DNA from: Sterolibacterium sp964500605
GTDB lineage: Bacteria > Pseudomonadota > Gammaproteobacteria > Burkholderiales > Rhodocyclaceae
Direction: 5' to 3'
DNA: 31,264 nucleotides
Assembly (NCBI GenBank): GCA_964500605.1
Contig: CAZCOS010000021.1
Span: forward strand, 1-31,264
Position 1 is the stretch's first letter; every line of letters starts with the position of its first letter. This document shows positions 16,253 to 27,177 of this stretch, piece after piece. A program made the translations under genes and the position numbers. The notes under the pieces were generated by a model. The model did not search any database. It saw only the letters and a list, made by a program, of their open reading frames with translations, and was not told the DNA's origin.

Positions 16253-18598
16253 TTACCATTTCCAGCCCATGCCAGCGCGTAATGCCGGACGACTATCGCC
16301 GGCGTAGCCCAGGCCCAGATTGAGCTGGGTGCCGCTGCGGGTAACGTGGCCGAGTGCGATGCCAATGGCCGACTCGCCGTCGTAATGGCCGACACCGACA
16401 CCGATGCCGGTTTCACCAGTGTCCAGATCGATTTGAGGTGTGTTCGCCATGGCCGATGCCACACCGCGTGCTGCAAGGCGGCGCGCCTGACTATAGAGGT
16501 GTTCAGTGTACTGCCGTGCCTGGCTGACGCTTGCAGCAGTCAGCAGATCGACGTAATTTTTGTTCGCGGCATCACTGGCATTGATGGGATCTGCCAGGTG
16601 GGTGATGCGTCGTTCGGCTCCGGGTGCACCGATGCTGACGGTATTCGCTGCGGTAGTGATCGAGCCGTTGCCCAGTGCCACGGCATCATCGTGTGTGGCC
16701 TGGGCGCGATTGCCGAAAGCGGCGGCGTAGTGGCCGGAAGCCACGGCATCATCCCCTACGGCAGTGGTATTCGTGCCGATAGCCTGAGCCCCGGTCCCCA
16801 CTGCCACTGAAGACAGTGCCTTGGCCCCGGCACCGATGGCCACCGAATTTGAACGGATAGCTGTTGCCCCCTGGCCGAGCGCGATACCGCCTGATGAATG
16901 AACCTCGGCCCCGTTACCGATGGCCACGGCATTATCCGCACCGGTGGCCAGTGTTGCTCCGCCAAGCTGCACGCTACTGGCACAGCGCACTGTACCACCC
17001 TGCATGCTGCACACGCCGCTTTGCAGCAGCTGATTCACAGCGGCTTGCAAATGAAGGAGGGCACCATCTGCAGTGGTTTGAGCTGTTGCAGCCTCAGTTC
17101 GGGCGGTATTGGCGGTGGTTTGAGCTGTTGCAGCCTCGGTGCGTGCGGTATTGGCGGTGGTCTGGGCAGAAGCAGCGGTACTCTGAGCCGTGGCAGCCTC
17201 AGTTCGGGCGGTATCGGCGGTGGTTTGAGCCGCAGCAGCCTCAGTTCGGGCGGTATTGGCGGTGGCCTGGGCTATAGCAGCCTCACCAGAGGTAGTGAGG
17301 ATGGCTGTATCAAGCTGACCCTTGTTCACCGCATCGCTGGCATTGACACCAGCGGCCACGCCACTGACGATCTGGTTGTTGAAATTCGCGCCCTGCGCCG
17401 ACAGCGTACCGCCGATCGTGGCAGTGCTAGTGGTGGTGATCGTGTTGCCGAGGAGTGTAGCAGCAGAGACAGTACCGCTGGCGTTGAGGAGTGTCACGCC
17501 GCTCACTACACCGGCATTGGTGATACCGCCGTTGTTGGCATTGAGGCTCTGGAAGCTCGCCGCCACACTTCCACCGGTAAGCTGGCCATAGGTGGCTGCA
17601 TCGGTAGCAGTCGTTCCGACGGCGACGTTGACGATACGCTTTTCATTACCGGACGAGCCTACCGAGATGGTGTTGTTCTCCGTCGCTGATGCATTCTGCC
17701 CCAGAGCTACCGCACCGGTGATACCGCTGCCAACCGTAGTACCTGTACCGATGGCCACCGAGTTGTTTGCACCGATATTGATTTTGACTTGATGGCCGAT
17801 GGCGATGGCAGCACTCGCGTCCTGGACAGTTACTGCGTCGAAGATATGGTTTCCACTACCGAAGGCGATGGAGTAGTTCGAATTGCCGAGCACACGTACG
17901 TTTGCACCCATTGCGCTGCTGAATTTACCGTTGGCTGTGTTGCTGATGCCTATCGCATTGCTGCCGTAGTTTGTGGCTGTGTTAAAGTAGCCAACCGCGC
18001 TGCTGCCTGTGTTGCTGCTGGTATTTTGAGTACCCACCGCAGTGCCATTATGGCCGGCGGTGTTTGTAGCACCCACTGCAGTGCCGCTGTAGCCGCTGGT
18101 ATTCTGATTGCCCAGCGCAGTGCCCCTGAAGTCACTGGTATTTTGATAGCCTACCGCAGTACTGTAGGCGATGCTGGCGTTGTTCTCATGTCCTAGCACA
18201 CTACTACTGACGCCGCTGGCGTTGTTCTCATGGCCCACCGCACTGCTACGGTAGCTGCTGGCGGTATTGTTCAAGCCACACGCAAATGAAAACGAACCCG
18301 TCGTGGAGCCAGTAAGCCTGGAATTATCGTCACAGTCTCCGGTGGCTCTGGCCTGCGGTGCAGTCAGGGCGAGAATCGCAGTCAGCGTCAGTACTGCAGT
18401 TCCGTATCCTGATACCGATGCCCCGGGGGTGTTGGTGACCATGAAGTGCCAGACGGATTTGCTTCTGCCGTGTTGTGGTGCGGCGTTCGATTTCGGAGCA
18501 GTGGAGGTTGCGATGCGCAAGCACTTCGGGCGGCTTTTGTTCTGCATGCGGGGATTCATGTATTGGTTACTGAGGGGCGACATTGTGCCATTTGTCAT
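16253..18598 (-). CDS. Trimeric autotransporter adhesin (YadA-like)
   Basis: The 781-residue protein has the layout of type Vc secretion adhesins, which trimerise on the outer surface and bind host or abiotic surfaces. A long N-terminal region ends in a hydrophobic signal segment (TAVLTLTAILALTAPQARA). YadA head repeats of the SAVGHENNAS and TAVGYQNTS type follow to about residue 330, then a neck (NASDAVNKGQLD) and a coiled-coil stalk of 14-residue repeats (TANTARTEAATAQT) at about residues 436-508. A second head (SVAIGAGAKALSSVAVGTGA) and another neck (NASDAANKNYVD) lead to the C-terminal YadA anchor, a four-strand beta-barrel unit ending in the aromatic residue W. The true start may be internal, because the first 40-50 residues are unusual for a signal peptide, although extended signal peptides occur in this family. 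It is divergent from a LuxR-type regulator. Confidence 0.92.
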   Translation of the reverse strand: MTNGTMSPLSNQYMNPRMQNKSRPKCLRIATSTAPKSNAAPQHGRSKSVWHFMVTNTPGASVSGYGTAVLTLTAILALTAPQARATGDCDDNSRLTGSTTGSFSFACGLNNTASSYRSSAVGHENNASGVSSSVLGHENNASIAYSTAVGYQNTSDFRGTALGNQNTSGYSGTAVGATNTAGHNGTAVGTQNTSSNTGSSAVGYFNTATNYGSNAIGISNTANGKFSSAMGANVRVLGNSNYSIAFGSGNHIFDAVTVQDASAAIAIGHQVKINIGANNSVAIGTGTTVGSGITGAVALGQNASATENNTISVGSSGNEKRIVNVAVGTTATDAATYGQLTGGSVAASFQSLNANNGGITNAGVVSGVTLLNASGTVSAATLLGNTITTTSTATIGGTLSAQGANFNNQIVSGVAAGVNASDAVNKGQLDTAILTTSGEAAIAQATANTARTEAAAAQTTADTARTEAATAQSTAASAQTTANTARTEAATAQTTANTARTEAATAQTTADGALLHLQAAVNQLLQSGVCSMQGGTVRCASSVQLGGATLATGADNAVAIGNGAEVHSSGGIALGQGATAIRSNSVAIGAGAKALSSVAVGTGAQAIGTNTTAVGDDAVASGHYAAAFGNRAQATHDDAVALGNGSITTAANTVSIGAPGAERRITHLADPINASDAANKNYVDLLTAASVSQARQYTEHLYSQARRLAARGVASAMANTPQIDLDTGETGIGVGVGHYDGESAIGIALGHVTRSGTQLNLGLGYAGDSRPALRAGMGWKW
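17075..17290. repeat. 42-bp tandem repeats in the adhesin stalk
   Basis: Units of 42 bases begin at 17075, 17117 and 17159 and continue to about 17290. Each encodes the 14-residue stalk unit TANTARTEAATAQT on the - strand. One half-length unit of 21 bases (7 residues) interrupts the series near 17160-17180. All units are multiples of three and keep the heptad phase. The near-identity of copies suggests that stalk length can change by recombination or slippage. Confidence 0.85.
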
Positions 18599-18609
18599 GT
18601 TGTGACACT

Positions 18610-18627
18610 ATCCGCTAATTAGCGGAT
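18610..18627. promoter_or_regulatory. Perfect 18-bp palindrome, candidate operator
   Basis: ATCCGCTAATTAGCGGAT is an uninterrupted perfect dyad of nine bases per half. It lies 11 bases before the adhesin start codon (18598, - strand) and directly before the first possible start of the divergent LuxR-type gene. Dyads of this length are typical targets of dimeric LuxR-family proteins. A binding site for the neighbouring regulator, controlling itself and/or the adhesin, is the simplest reading. No clear -10/-35 pair could be assigned. Confidence 0.55.
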
Positions 18628-19464
18628 GTGACTGGATGCAATAGCGGGGCGGATATGGCAAAGGCGGATGTATTGTGGGATGAGGACGTGCGCCTTCTGG
18701 CGAGCTTGTGGCGCGAGCTGGCTGAAGTACCGGCGGCACAGGCAGATGTGGCACTGCATCATTGTCTGACACGACTGGCCAGTTATGTCGGTGCTTGCAA
18801 TGCGTCCTGGGTGGTGTCGCAGTGTCTGGTCGCACCTGGATCGGCTCAAGATAAGGTGCGTGGCTGGCGTGTCCGCCTGGCCGAGCATCTGCATTGTCGA
18901 GATGAGCGTCAGCAGATGGCGCGGAGGCTGATGAAGGCCATGGCAGAAGGGGAGCGCGATCCCTTTGTGGCGGCCATCGTCAGCAATTCCGGCCAGACGC
19001 GCAGTGCTTTGCGTCGTGATCTGCTGGAAGAGACGGTGTGGCAACAGAGCTGGATAGTGCGCGAGGCACTGGCCGGGGAGTGCATCAATGACCGACTGGT
19101 TGGCAGCTTTTCCGCTACACCCGGTTGTGAGGCCCATCTGGTACTCGATCGGCGGCGTGGTGAGCGGCCTTTTGGAGAACGTGAGCGTGCCATGCTGGAG
19201 TTGTTCATGCATGGCAGTGTGGCTTTCCAGCGTGAGCAGTTGTTGGTACGAGGTCTTCTTGATGCGCGTGCTGCCTTAAGCGCGCGTGAGCGTGACGTAT
19301 TGGTACTGCTGCTCAGTGATGCCAGTGAAAAGGATATTGCTCAGGAATTGGGCCTGGGGACACGCACGGTACATCAGCATGCGGTGCGCCTTTATGCCAA
19401 GTTCGGTGTGCGCGGGCGCATTGGTCTGATGGCGTTGTGGCTACGCCAGGCGGCTCGTATTTGA
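18628..19464 (+). CDS. LuxR-family transcriptional regulator
   Basis: The protein is 278 residues from GTG 18628, or 269 from ATG 18655; I cannot decide between them, as neither has a strong ribosome binding site. The last 65 residues form a LuxR/GerE-type helix-turn-helix: ALSARERDVLVLLLSDASEKD, then IAQELGLGTRTVHQHAVRLYAKFGV. The N-terminal 200 residues match no autoinducer-binding or receiver domain that I recognise. They lack an obvious phosphoacceptor pattern, so the signal is unknown. The divergent placement next to the trimeric autotransporter, with a palindrome between, suggests that it controls adhesin expression. It is convergent with radA. Confidence 0.85.
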   Translation: MTGCNSGADMAKADVLWDEDVRLLASLWRELAEVPAAQADVALHHCLTRLASYVGACNASWVVSQCLVAPGSAQDKVRGWRVRLAEHLHCRDERQQMARRLMKAMAEGERDPFVAAIVSNSGQTRSALRRDLLEETVWQQSWIVREALAGECINDRLVGSFSATPGCEAHLVLDRRRGERPFGERERAMLELFMHGSVAFQREQLLVRGLLDARAALSARERDVLVLLLSDASEKDIAQELGLGTRTVHQHAVRLYAKFGVRGRIGLMALWLRQAARI

Positions 19465-19539
19465 TGGTTGATGTGCAATGACCCTGGCGAAGTTGAAAGA
19501 GCGGGAAAAAGGGTTTGTGTCCCTTGGCTTGCCCGAAAC

Positions 19540-20922
19540 TCAGTGATTCTGTAATTCACGCAGCTGGTCGATGGCTTGCTCGATGCGGTCTAGCGGGATG
19601 ATCTCCAACCCCTTGATGGCTTGCTTTGGCGCATTGGCCTTGGGGATGAGCGCGAGCGTGAAACCCAGCTTGGCGGCTTCGCGCAGACGCTCTTGCCCGC
19701 GGGGGGCCGGGCGGATTTCTCCGGCAAGCCCCACTTCGCCAAAGGCAATCAGCTTCGGCGGCAGGGGTTTGTTGCGCAGCGAGGAAACGATGGCGAGCAG
19801 CACGGCCAGATCGGCGGCAGGTTCGTTGATGCGTACCCCGCCCACGGCATTGACGAAGACATCCTGATCGAAACAGGCAATGCCCGCATGACGGTGAAGA
19901 ACAGCCAGCAGCATCGCCAGCCGGTTTTGTTCGAGCCCCACGCTGAGCCGACGCGGGTTGCCGTGACAGGTGTCGACCAATGCCTGGATTTCAACGAGCA
20001 GCGGGCGCGTGCCTTCCTGCGTCACCATGACGCAACTGCCCGGCACTTCCTGAGCATGTTGGGACAAGAAAAGGGCAGAGGGGTTGGAGACGCCGCGCAA
20101 GCCCTTTTCGGTCATGGCAAAAACCCCCAGCTCATTGACCGCCCCGAAGCGGTTTTTGATGGCCCGGATCAGACGAAAGGCGGAATGGGTATCGCCTTCA
20201 AAATACAGGACGGTGTCGACGATGTGCTCCAGCACACGCGGCCCGGCCAGCGCGCCTTCCTTGGTTACATGGCCAACGAGGATGATGGTCGTACCGGACT
20301 GTTTGGCAAAGCGTGTCAGATGCGCCGCACACTCGCGCACCTGGGCGACCGAGCCCGGTGCGGATTGCAGGGCTTCCGAATAAAGCGTCTGGATCGAATC
20401 GATGACGGCCACTTCCGGCTTCCGGCGGGACAGCGTATCCAGAATCTTTTCCAGGCTGATCTCGGCCAGCAGCGGTAAACCTTCCGTCCGAAGCTGAAGC
20501 CGCTGGGCGCGCAGGGCGACCTGTTCGCCGGATTCCTCCCCGGAAACATAGAGTACGGCATGGTTTGTTTGCGCCAAGATGGAAAGAGCCTGCAAGAGCA
20601 AGGTCGATTTGCCGATGCCTGGGTCACCGCCAATCAGAATCACGCCACCGGCTACGACCCCGCCGCCCAGTACCCGGTCGAATTCTTCCATCCCTGTCGG
20701 CAAGCGAGCTGTTTCGCGGGGCTGGATGTCGGAAAGATTCTGCAAGCGGCCATCCGCAGCCAGTGCCGTGAAGCGATCCATACGGTTTCCCCCGGCCACA
20801 GGACTTTCAGCCAAGGTTTCGATCAGGGTGTTCCAGGCTCCGCAGCCAGGGCACTGCCCCTGCCATTTCGGTGCGCTCGCACCGCATTCCGGACAGGTAT
20901 AAAGAGTTTTTTGTTTGGCCAT
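19540..20922 (-). CDS. radA: DNA repair protein RadA
   Basis: RadA (Sms) is a RecA-like ATPase that drives branch migration during recombinational repair. The 460-residue protein starts with a C4 zinc finger (YTCPECGASAPKWQGQCPGC), followed by the Walker A motif GGDPGIGKSTLLLQ near residue 100, the Walker B region VAVIDSIQTLYSE, the RadA-specific KNRFG motif in AIKNRFGAVNELGVF, and a C-terminal Lon-protease-like domain (DVFVNAVGGVRINEPAADLA). The ATG at 20922 starts directly before the zinc finger. The gene stands alone, convergent with the LuxR-type gene and divergent from the sirtuin gene with 299 bases between. Confidence 0.96.
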   Translation of the reverse strand: MAKQKTLYTCPECGASAPKWQGQCPGCGAWNTLIETLAESPVAGGNRMDRFTALAADGRLQNLSDIQPRETARLPTGMEEFDRVLGGGVVAGGVILIGGDPGIGKSTLLLQALSILAQTNHAVLYVSGEESGEQVALRAQRLQLRTEGLPLLAEISLEKILDTLSRRKPEVAVIDSIQTLYSEALQSAPGSVAQVRECAAHLTRFAKQSGTTIILVGHVTKEGALAGPRVLEHIVDTVLYFEGDTHSAFRLIRAIKNRFGAVNELGVFAMTEKGLRGVSNPSALFLSQHAQEVPGSCVMVTQEGTRPLLVEIQALVDTCHGNPRRLSVGLEQNRLAMLLAVLHRHAGIACFDQDVFVNAVGGVRINEPAADLAVLLAIVSSLRNKPLPPKLIAFGEVGLAGEIRPAPRGQERLREAAKLGFTLALIPKANAPKQAIKGLEIIPLDRIEQAIDQLRELQNH

Positions 20923-21221
20923 GGCGGAGTTGGGGGGGCAGTAAAACGGCGAGCTAACGTTCGGGCGACAATCAGGAACCTAGGTAGGCGGGCATTTTAA
21001 CCGCAGCTTCCGAAGTCCCCTGAGGATATACGAGCGTCTTTCTCTTTCCCGGGTTCCGGATATGACGGCCTTGTTCTTCTGGCAGAATGCGATGAGGAAT
21101 GTCCTGAGAAATCAATCGCAAGCGTGATATCTCCACCCGAATCAGATCGCCCTGCAGGAATTTTCAGAGAAGTTGTACTGCCCAAAAACCTGCCCAATCA
21201 ATCGATGTTGGTCATGAAGCC

Positions 21222-22097
21222 ATGAATCTCCTTTCACCCGATTCACCCGGCTCACCGGGTTCGCTACAGCAACACTTCTCAGACGCCGCCTGCCTGATCC
21301 AGCAGGCCGACAGCCTGATCATCGCGGCGGGCGCCGGCATGGGTGTGGATTCCGGCCTGCCGGATTTTCGGGGTGATCACGGTTTCTGGAAGGCTTATCC
21401 TGCACTTGGCCGGGCAAAGCTGCGTTTCGATCAGATCGCATCGCCCGCCAGCTTCGAGCATGACCCGGTGCTGGCCTGGGGGTTTTATGGGCATCGCCTG
21501 AATCTGTACCGTGCGACCCAGCCGCACGCGGGGTTTCTGATTCTGCAGGCGTGGATGGCGGCCATGCCGCAGGGCGGTTTTGTCTTCACCAGCAATGTCG
21601 ATGGCCAGTTCCAGAAAGCCGGATTTGCAGAAAACCGGATGGTTGAGTGCCACGGCTCCATTCATTATCTACAGTGCTTCAAGTCTTGCACCGATGCGCT
21701 GTGGTCAGCGTCAGATTTCCAGCCCGAAGTGGACGAAGAGCATTGCCGCCTCTTGAATGAAGTGCCACGTTGTATTCACTGCGGCGGCCTGGCGCGCCCC
21801 GCCATTTTGATGTTCGATGACTGGTTCTGGTGTGGCCGCAGAACGGACAAACAGACGAGCGACTTTGAGCTTTGGCGGCAGCAGGTCGAGCGGCCCATCG
21901 TCATCGAAATGGGGGCGGGCACAGCCGTGCCGAGTGTGCGCATGTTCAGCCGCAACCAGCACTGCCCCATCATCCGCATCAACCCGACCGAATATCAAAC
22001 GCCCCGCGCGGGCGATGTAGGCATCCCGCTCGGTGCGTTGGCGGGTTTGCGCGGACTACAGGAGGTTCTTTCCGGTAGGGGCTGGGGAATCCCCTGA
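21222..22097 (+). CDS. Sirtuin-family NAD-dependent protein deacylase (SIR2)
   Basis: The 291-residue protein is a single-domain sirtuin. The NAD-binding start reads GAGMGVDSGLPDFRG, the TSNVDGQ segment corresponds to the usual TQNID motif, and the catalytic histidine lies in VECHGSIHYLQC. Two CxxC-like pairs (CFKSC and CIHCGG) form the zinc site, followed by the GAGTAVPSV and INPTEYQTP segments of the Rossmann fold. These enzymes remove acyl groups from lysines using NAD+. SIR2 domains also occur in NAD-depleting antiphage proteins, but those are usually larger and lack the zinc site, so a housekeeping deacylase is more likely. A small inverted repeat (ACCCGG-CTCA-CCGGGT) lies at 21245-21260 within its first codons. 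Confidence 0.88.
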   Translation: MNLLSPDSPGSPGSLQQHFSDAACLIQQADSLIIAAGAGMGVDSGLPDFRGDHGFWKAYPALGRAKLRFDQIASPASFEHDPVLAWGFYGHRLNLYRATQPHAGFLILQAWMAAMPQGGFVFTSNVDGQFQKAGFAENRMVECHGSIHYLQCFKSCTDALWSASDFQPEVDEEHCRLLNEVPRCIHCGGLARPAILMFDDWFWCGRRTDKQTSDFELWRQQVERPIVIEMGAGTAVPSVRMFSRNQHCPIIRINPTEYQTPRAGDVGIPLGALAGLRGLQEVLSGRGWGIP

Positions 22098-22594
22098 AAA
22101 ACCACGTCCCTCTGTTGAGGGCGGCGTAGCGATGGAAGTCTCGGCTTCAAAGTCGATATTTCAGGGGCGACTAAGGTAGAGCTTCGTGGAGTCGGATGGC
22201 CATGGTAAAACGTGTAAAACTCCAACGGAATACTGGTCAAAATGTGGTTTTGCAAGACTTGACACCGGCTTTCTATGCAGGTGTCTGCATTCCTAATAGA
22301 CGTTAGGTCAGCGAAGTTGGGAAGGTGGGATGCGATAATGAAAGCCCCCGATCTTCCGTCACAAACATGGCTTGATACGGCATCGCCCCAGATAGGCATC
22401 AATTTGTTTTTCCATTCCCTGCGCGTGTTTGCGAGAATCCAGCCCTTGAAGATTGACGCTCACATCTTCCAAAGATGCTGAGTTCCACCTGTGGCTGCGT
22501 AATCGACAGGCGCTCTACGGCGTCACCAATCTTGTGCTTGCTCCGGGCTACGAGTCTGCACAGAAGGACTGAACCCACGGCGCAAGGAGGACAC
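22098..22594. other. About 500-bp leader ahead of the defence operon
   Basis: No convincing gene fills this stretch. It contains a perfect hairpin ATGCAG-GTGT-CTGCAT (22275-22290), which overlaps a competing inverted repeat GACACC (22261-22266) / GGTGTC (22280-22285). A short frame at 22453-22572, with a TTG start and 39 residues including FHLWLRNRQALYGVTNLVLA, has protein-like composition and could be a small gene or the remnant of one. A TTGACA at 22259 has no suitably spaced -10 box, so I could not place the promoter of the downstream operon. Confidence 0.4.
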
Positions 22595-26124
<3,530 letters not shown>

Positions 26125-26128
<4 letters not shown>

Positions 26129-27177
26129 CCAACGAAATCACTCGCAACCCCGACTATCTGCAAACCCTGCAAGCCATCAAGCAGCGTGTCCAGACGGCGC
26201 GCTTGCGTGCAGTTCAGGCGGCCAACGCAGAGCTGCTGCAGCTCTATTGGGATATTGGTCGCCAGTTGACCGTATGGCAGAACGAACGCGGCTGGGGCGC
26301 GGCAGTGGTCGAACAAATGGCACGCGACCTGCAAGCCGACAACCCCGGCATGAAAGGTTTTTCGCGCACCAGCCTGTTTGCCATGCGCCAGATGTTTGCC
26401 TTTTTCAGTCCCCGGTTTGAATTTGTCCCACAGCCCGTGGGACAAATTCCGTGGGGGCACGTGCGCACGCTGTTGGCCAAGGTCAAGGCTGTGGATACGG
26501 CACTGCTGTATGCCCAGGCTTGCGTGGAGCACGGCTGGAGTCGCACCGTGCTGGAATGGCAGATCGACCAGCGTTTTCATGAACGCATTGGCAAGAGCGT
26601 CAGCAACTTCTCACAGGCCCTGCCTGCGCCGCAGTCCGAACTCGCGCAGCAAAGCCTGAAAGACCCCTACGTGTTCGACTTCCTGACCATCGCTCCCCAG
26701 GCTGTGGAACGGGATATCGAGAACCAGTTGGTGGCGCAGATCACCCGTTTCCTGCTGGAACTGGGAAAGGGTTTTGCCTTTTTGGGGCGGCAGTATCCCC
26801 TGTCAGTGAACGGCAAGGACTACTTTCTCGACTTGCTCTTCTATCACACGCGCCTCAAGTGCCATGTGGTCGTTGAACTGAAGGCGGGCACCTTCAAACC
26901 GGAATACGTAGGCAAGCTGAATTTCTACCTGTCGGCGGTGGATGACCTGCTGCGCGCACCAGACGACCAGCCTTCCATTGGCCTGTTGCTGTGTAAGGAC
27001 AAAGACAAGCTGGACGTGGAATACGCCTTGCGCGACATCCACAAACCGATGGGCATCAGCTCCTACATCACCAGGGACATTCCGCTTTCTGTGCAGTCAC
27101 AACTGCCCAGCGTGGATGAGATCGAACACGAACTGGCCTCCTTGCCCCCGATGCCGGATGAACAGGACACCCCATGA
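26125..27177 (+). CDS. PDDEXK nuclease domain protein, DUF1016/YhcG type
   Basis: The 350-residue protein has the two domains of the DUF1016 (YhcG) family. The N-terminal helical region contains QLYWDIGRQLTVWQNERGWG, followed by VVEQMARDLQADNPGMKGFS and IPWGHVRTLL. The C-terminal PDDEXK domain has D236 in YFLDLLFYH, and E251 and K253 in VVVELKAG, consistent with an intact nuclease active site. Such proteins are frequent in restriction and defence neighbourhoods, but their activity is poorly defined. The GTG start at 26125 overlaps the helicase stop and the gene's own stop overlaps the next ATG (ATGA), indicating translational coupling. A perfect 13-bp inverted repeat lies in the middle of the gene. 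Confidence 0.9.
26419..26449. repeat. Perfect 13-bp inverted repeat inside the nuclease gene
   Basis: GAATTTGTCCCAC (26419-26431) and GTGGGACAAATTC (26437-26449) are exact reverse complements around the loop AGCCC. The sequence encodes EFVPQPVGQIP, which fits the family at this point, so it is a coding hairpin and not an obvious insertion. Stability would be high in mRNA or in single-stranded DNA. Confidence 0.8.

Noticed and set aside
17075..17290. Regular repeats that could suggest a CRISPR array
   Set aside because: The units are contiguous without unique spacers and translate as a heptad stalk.
16898..17689. Open frames on the + strand across the adhesin repeats
   Set aside because: They arise from the tandem repeat DNA read on the wrong strand; the - strand adhesin explains the whole region.
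20997..21197. Small - strand frame upstream of radA
   Set aside because: It lacks a ribosome binding site and recognisable composition; treated as non-coding.
21222..22097. Sirtuin as part of an NAD-depleting defence system
   Set aside because: It is a single-domain protein with zinc cysteines and no partner gene, and it is separated from the operon by about 500 bases.
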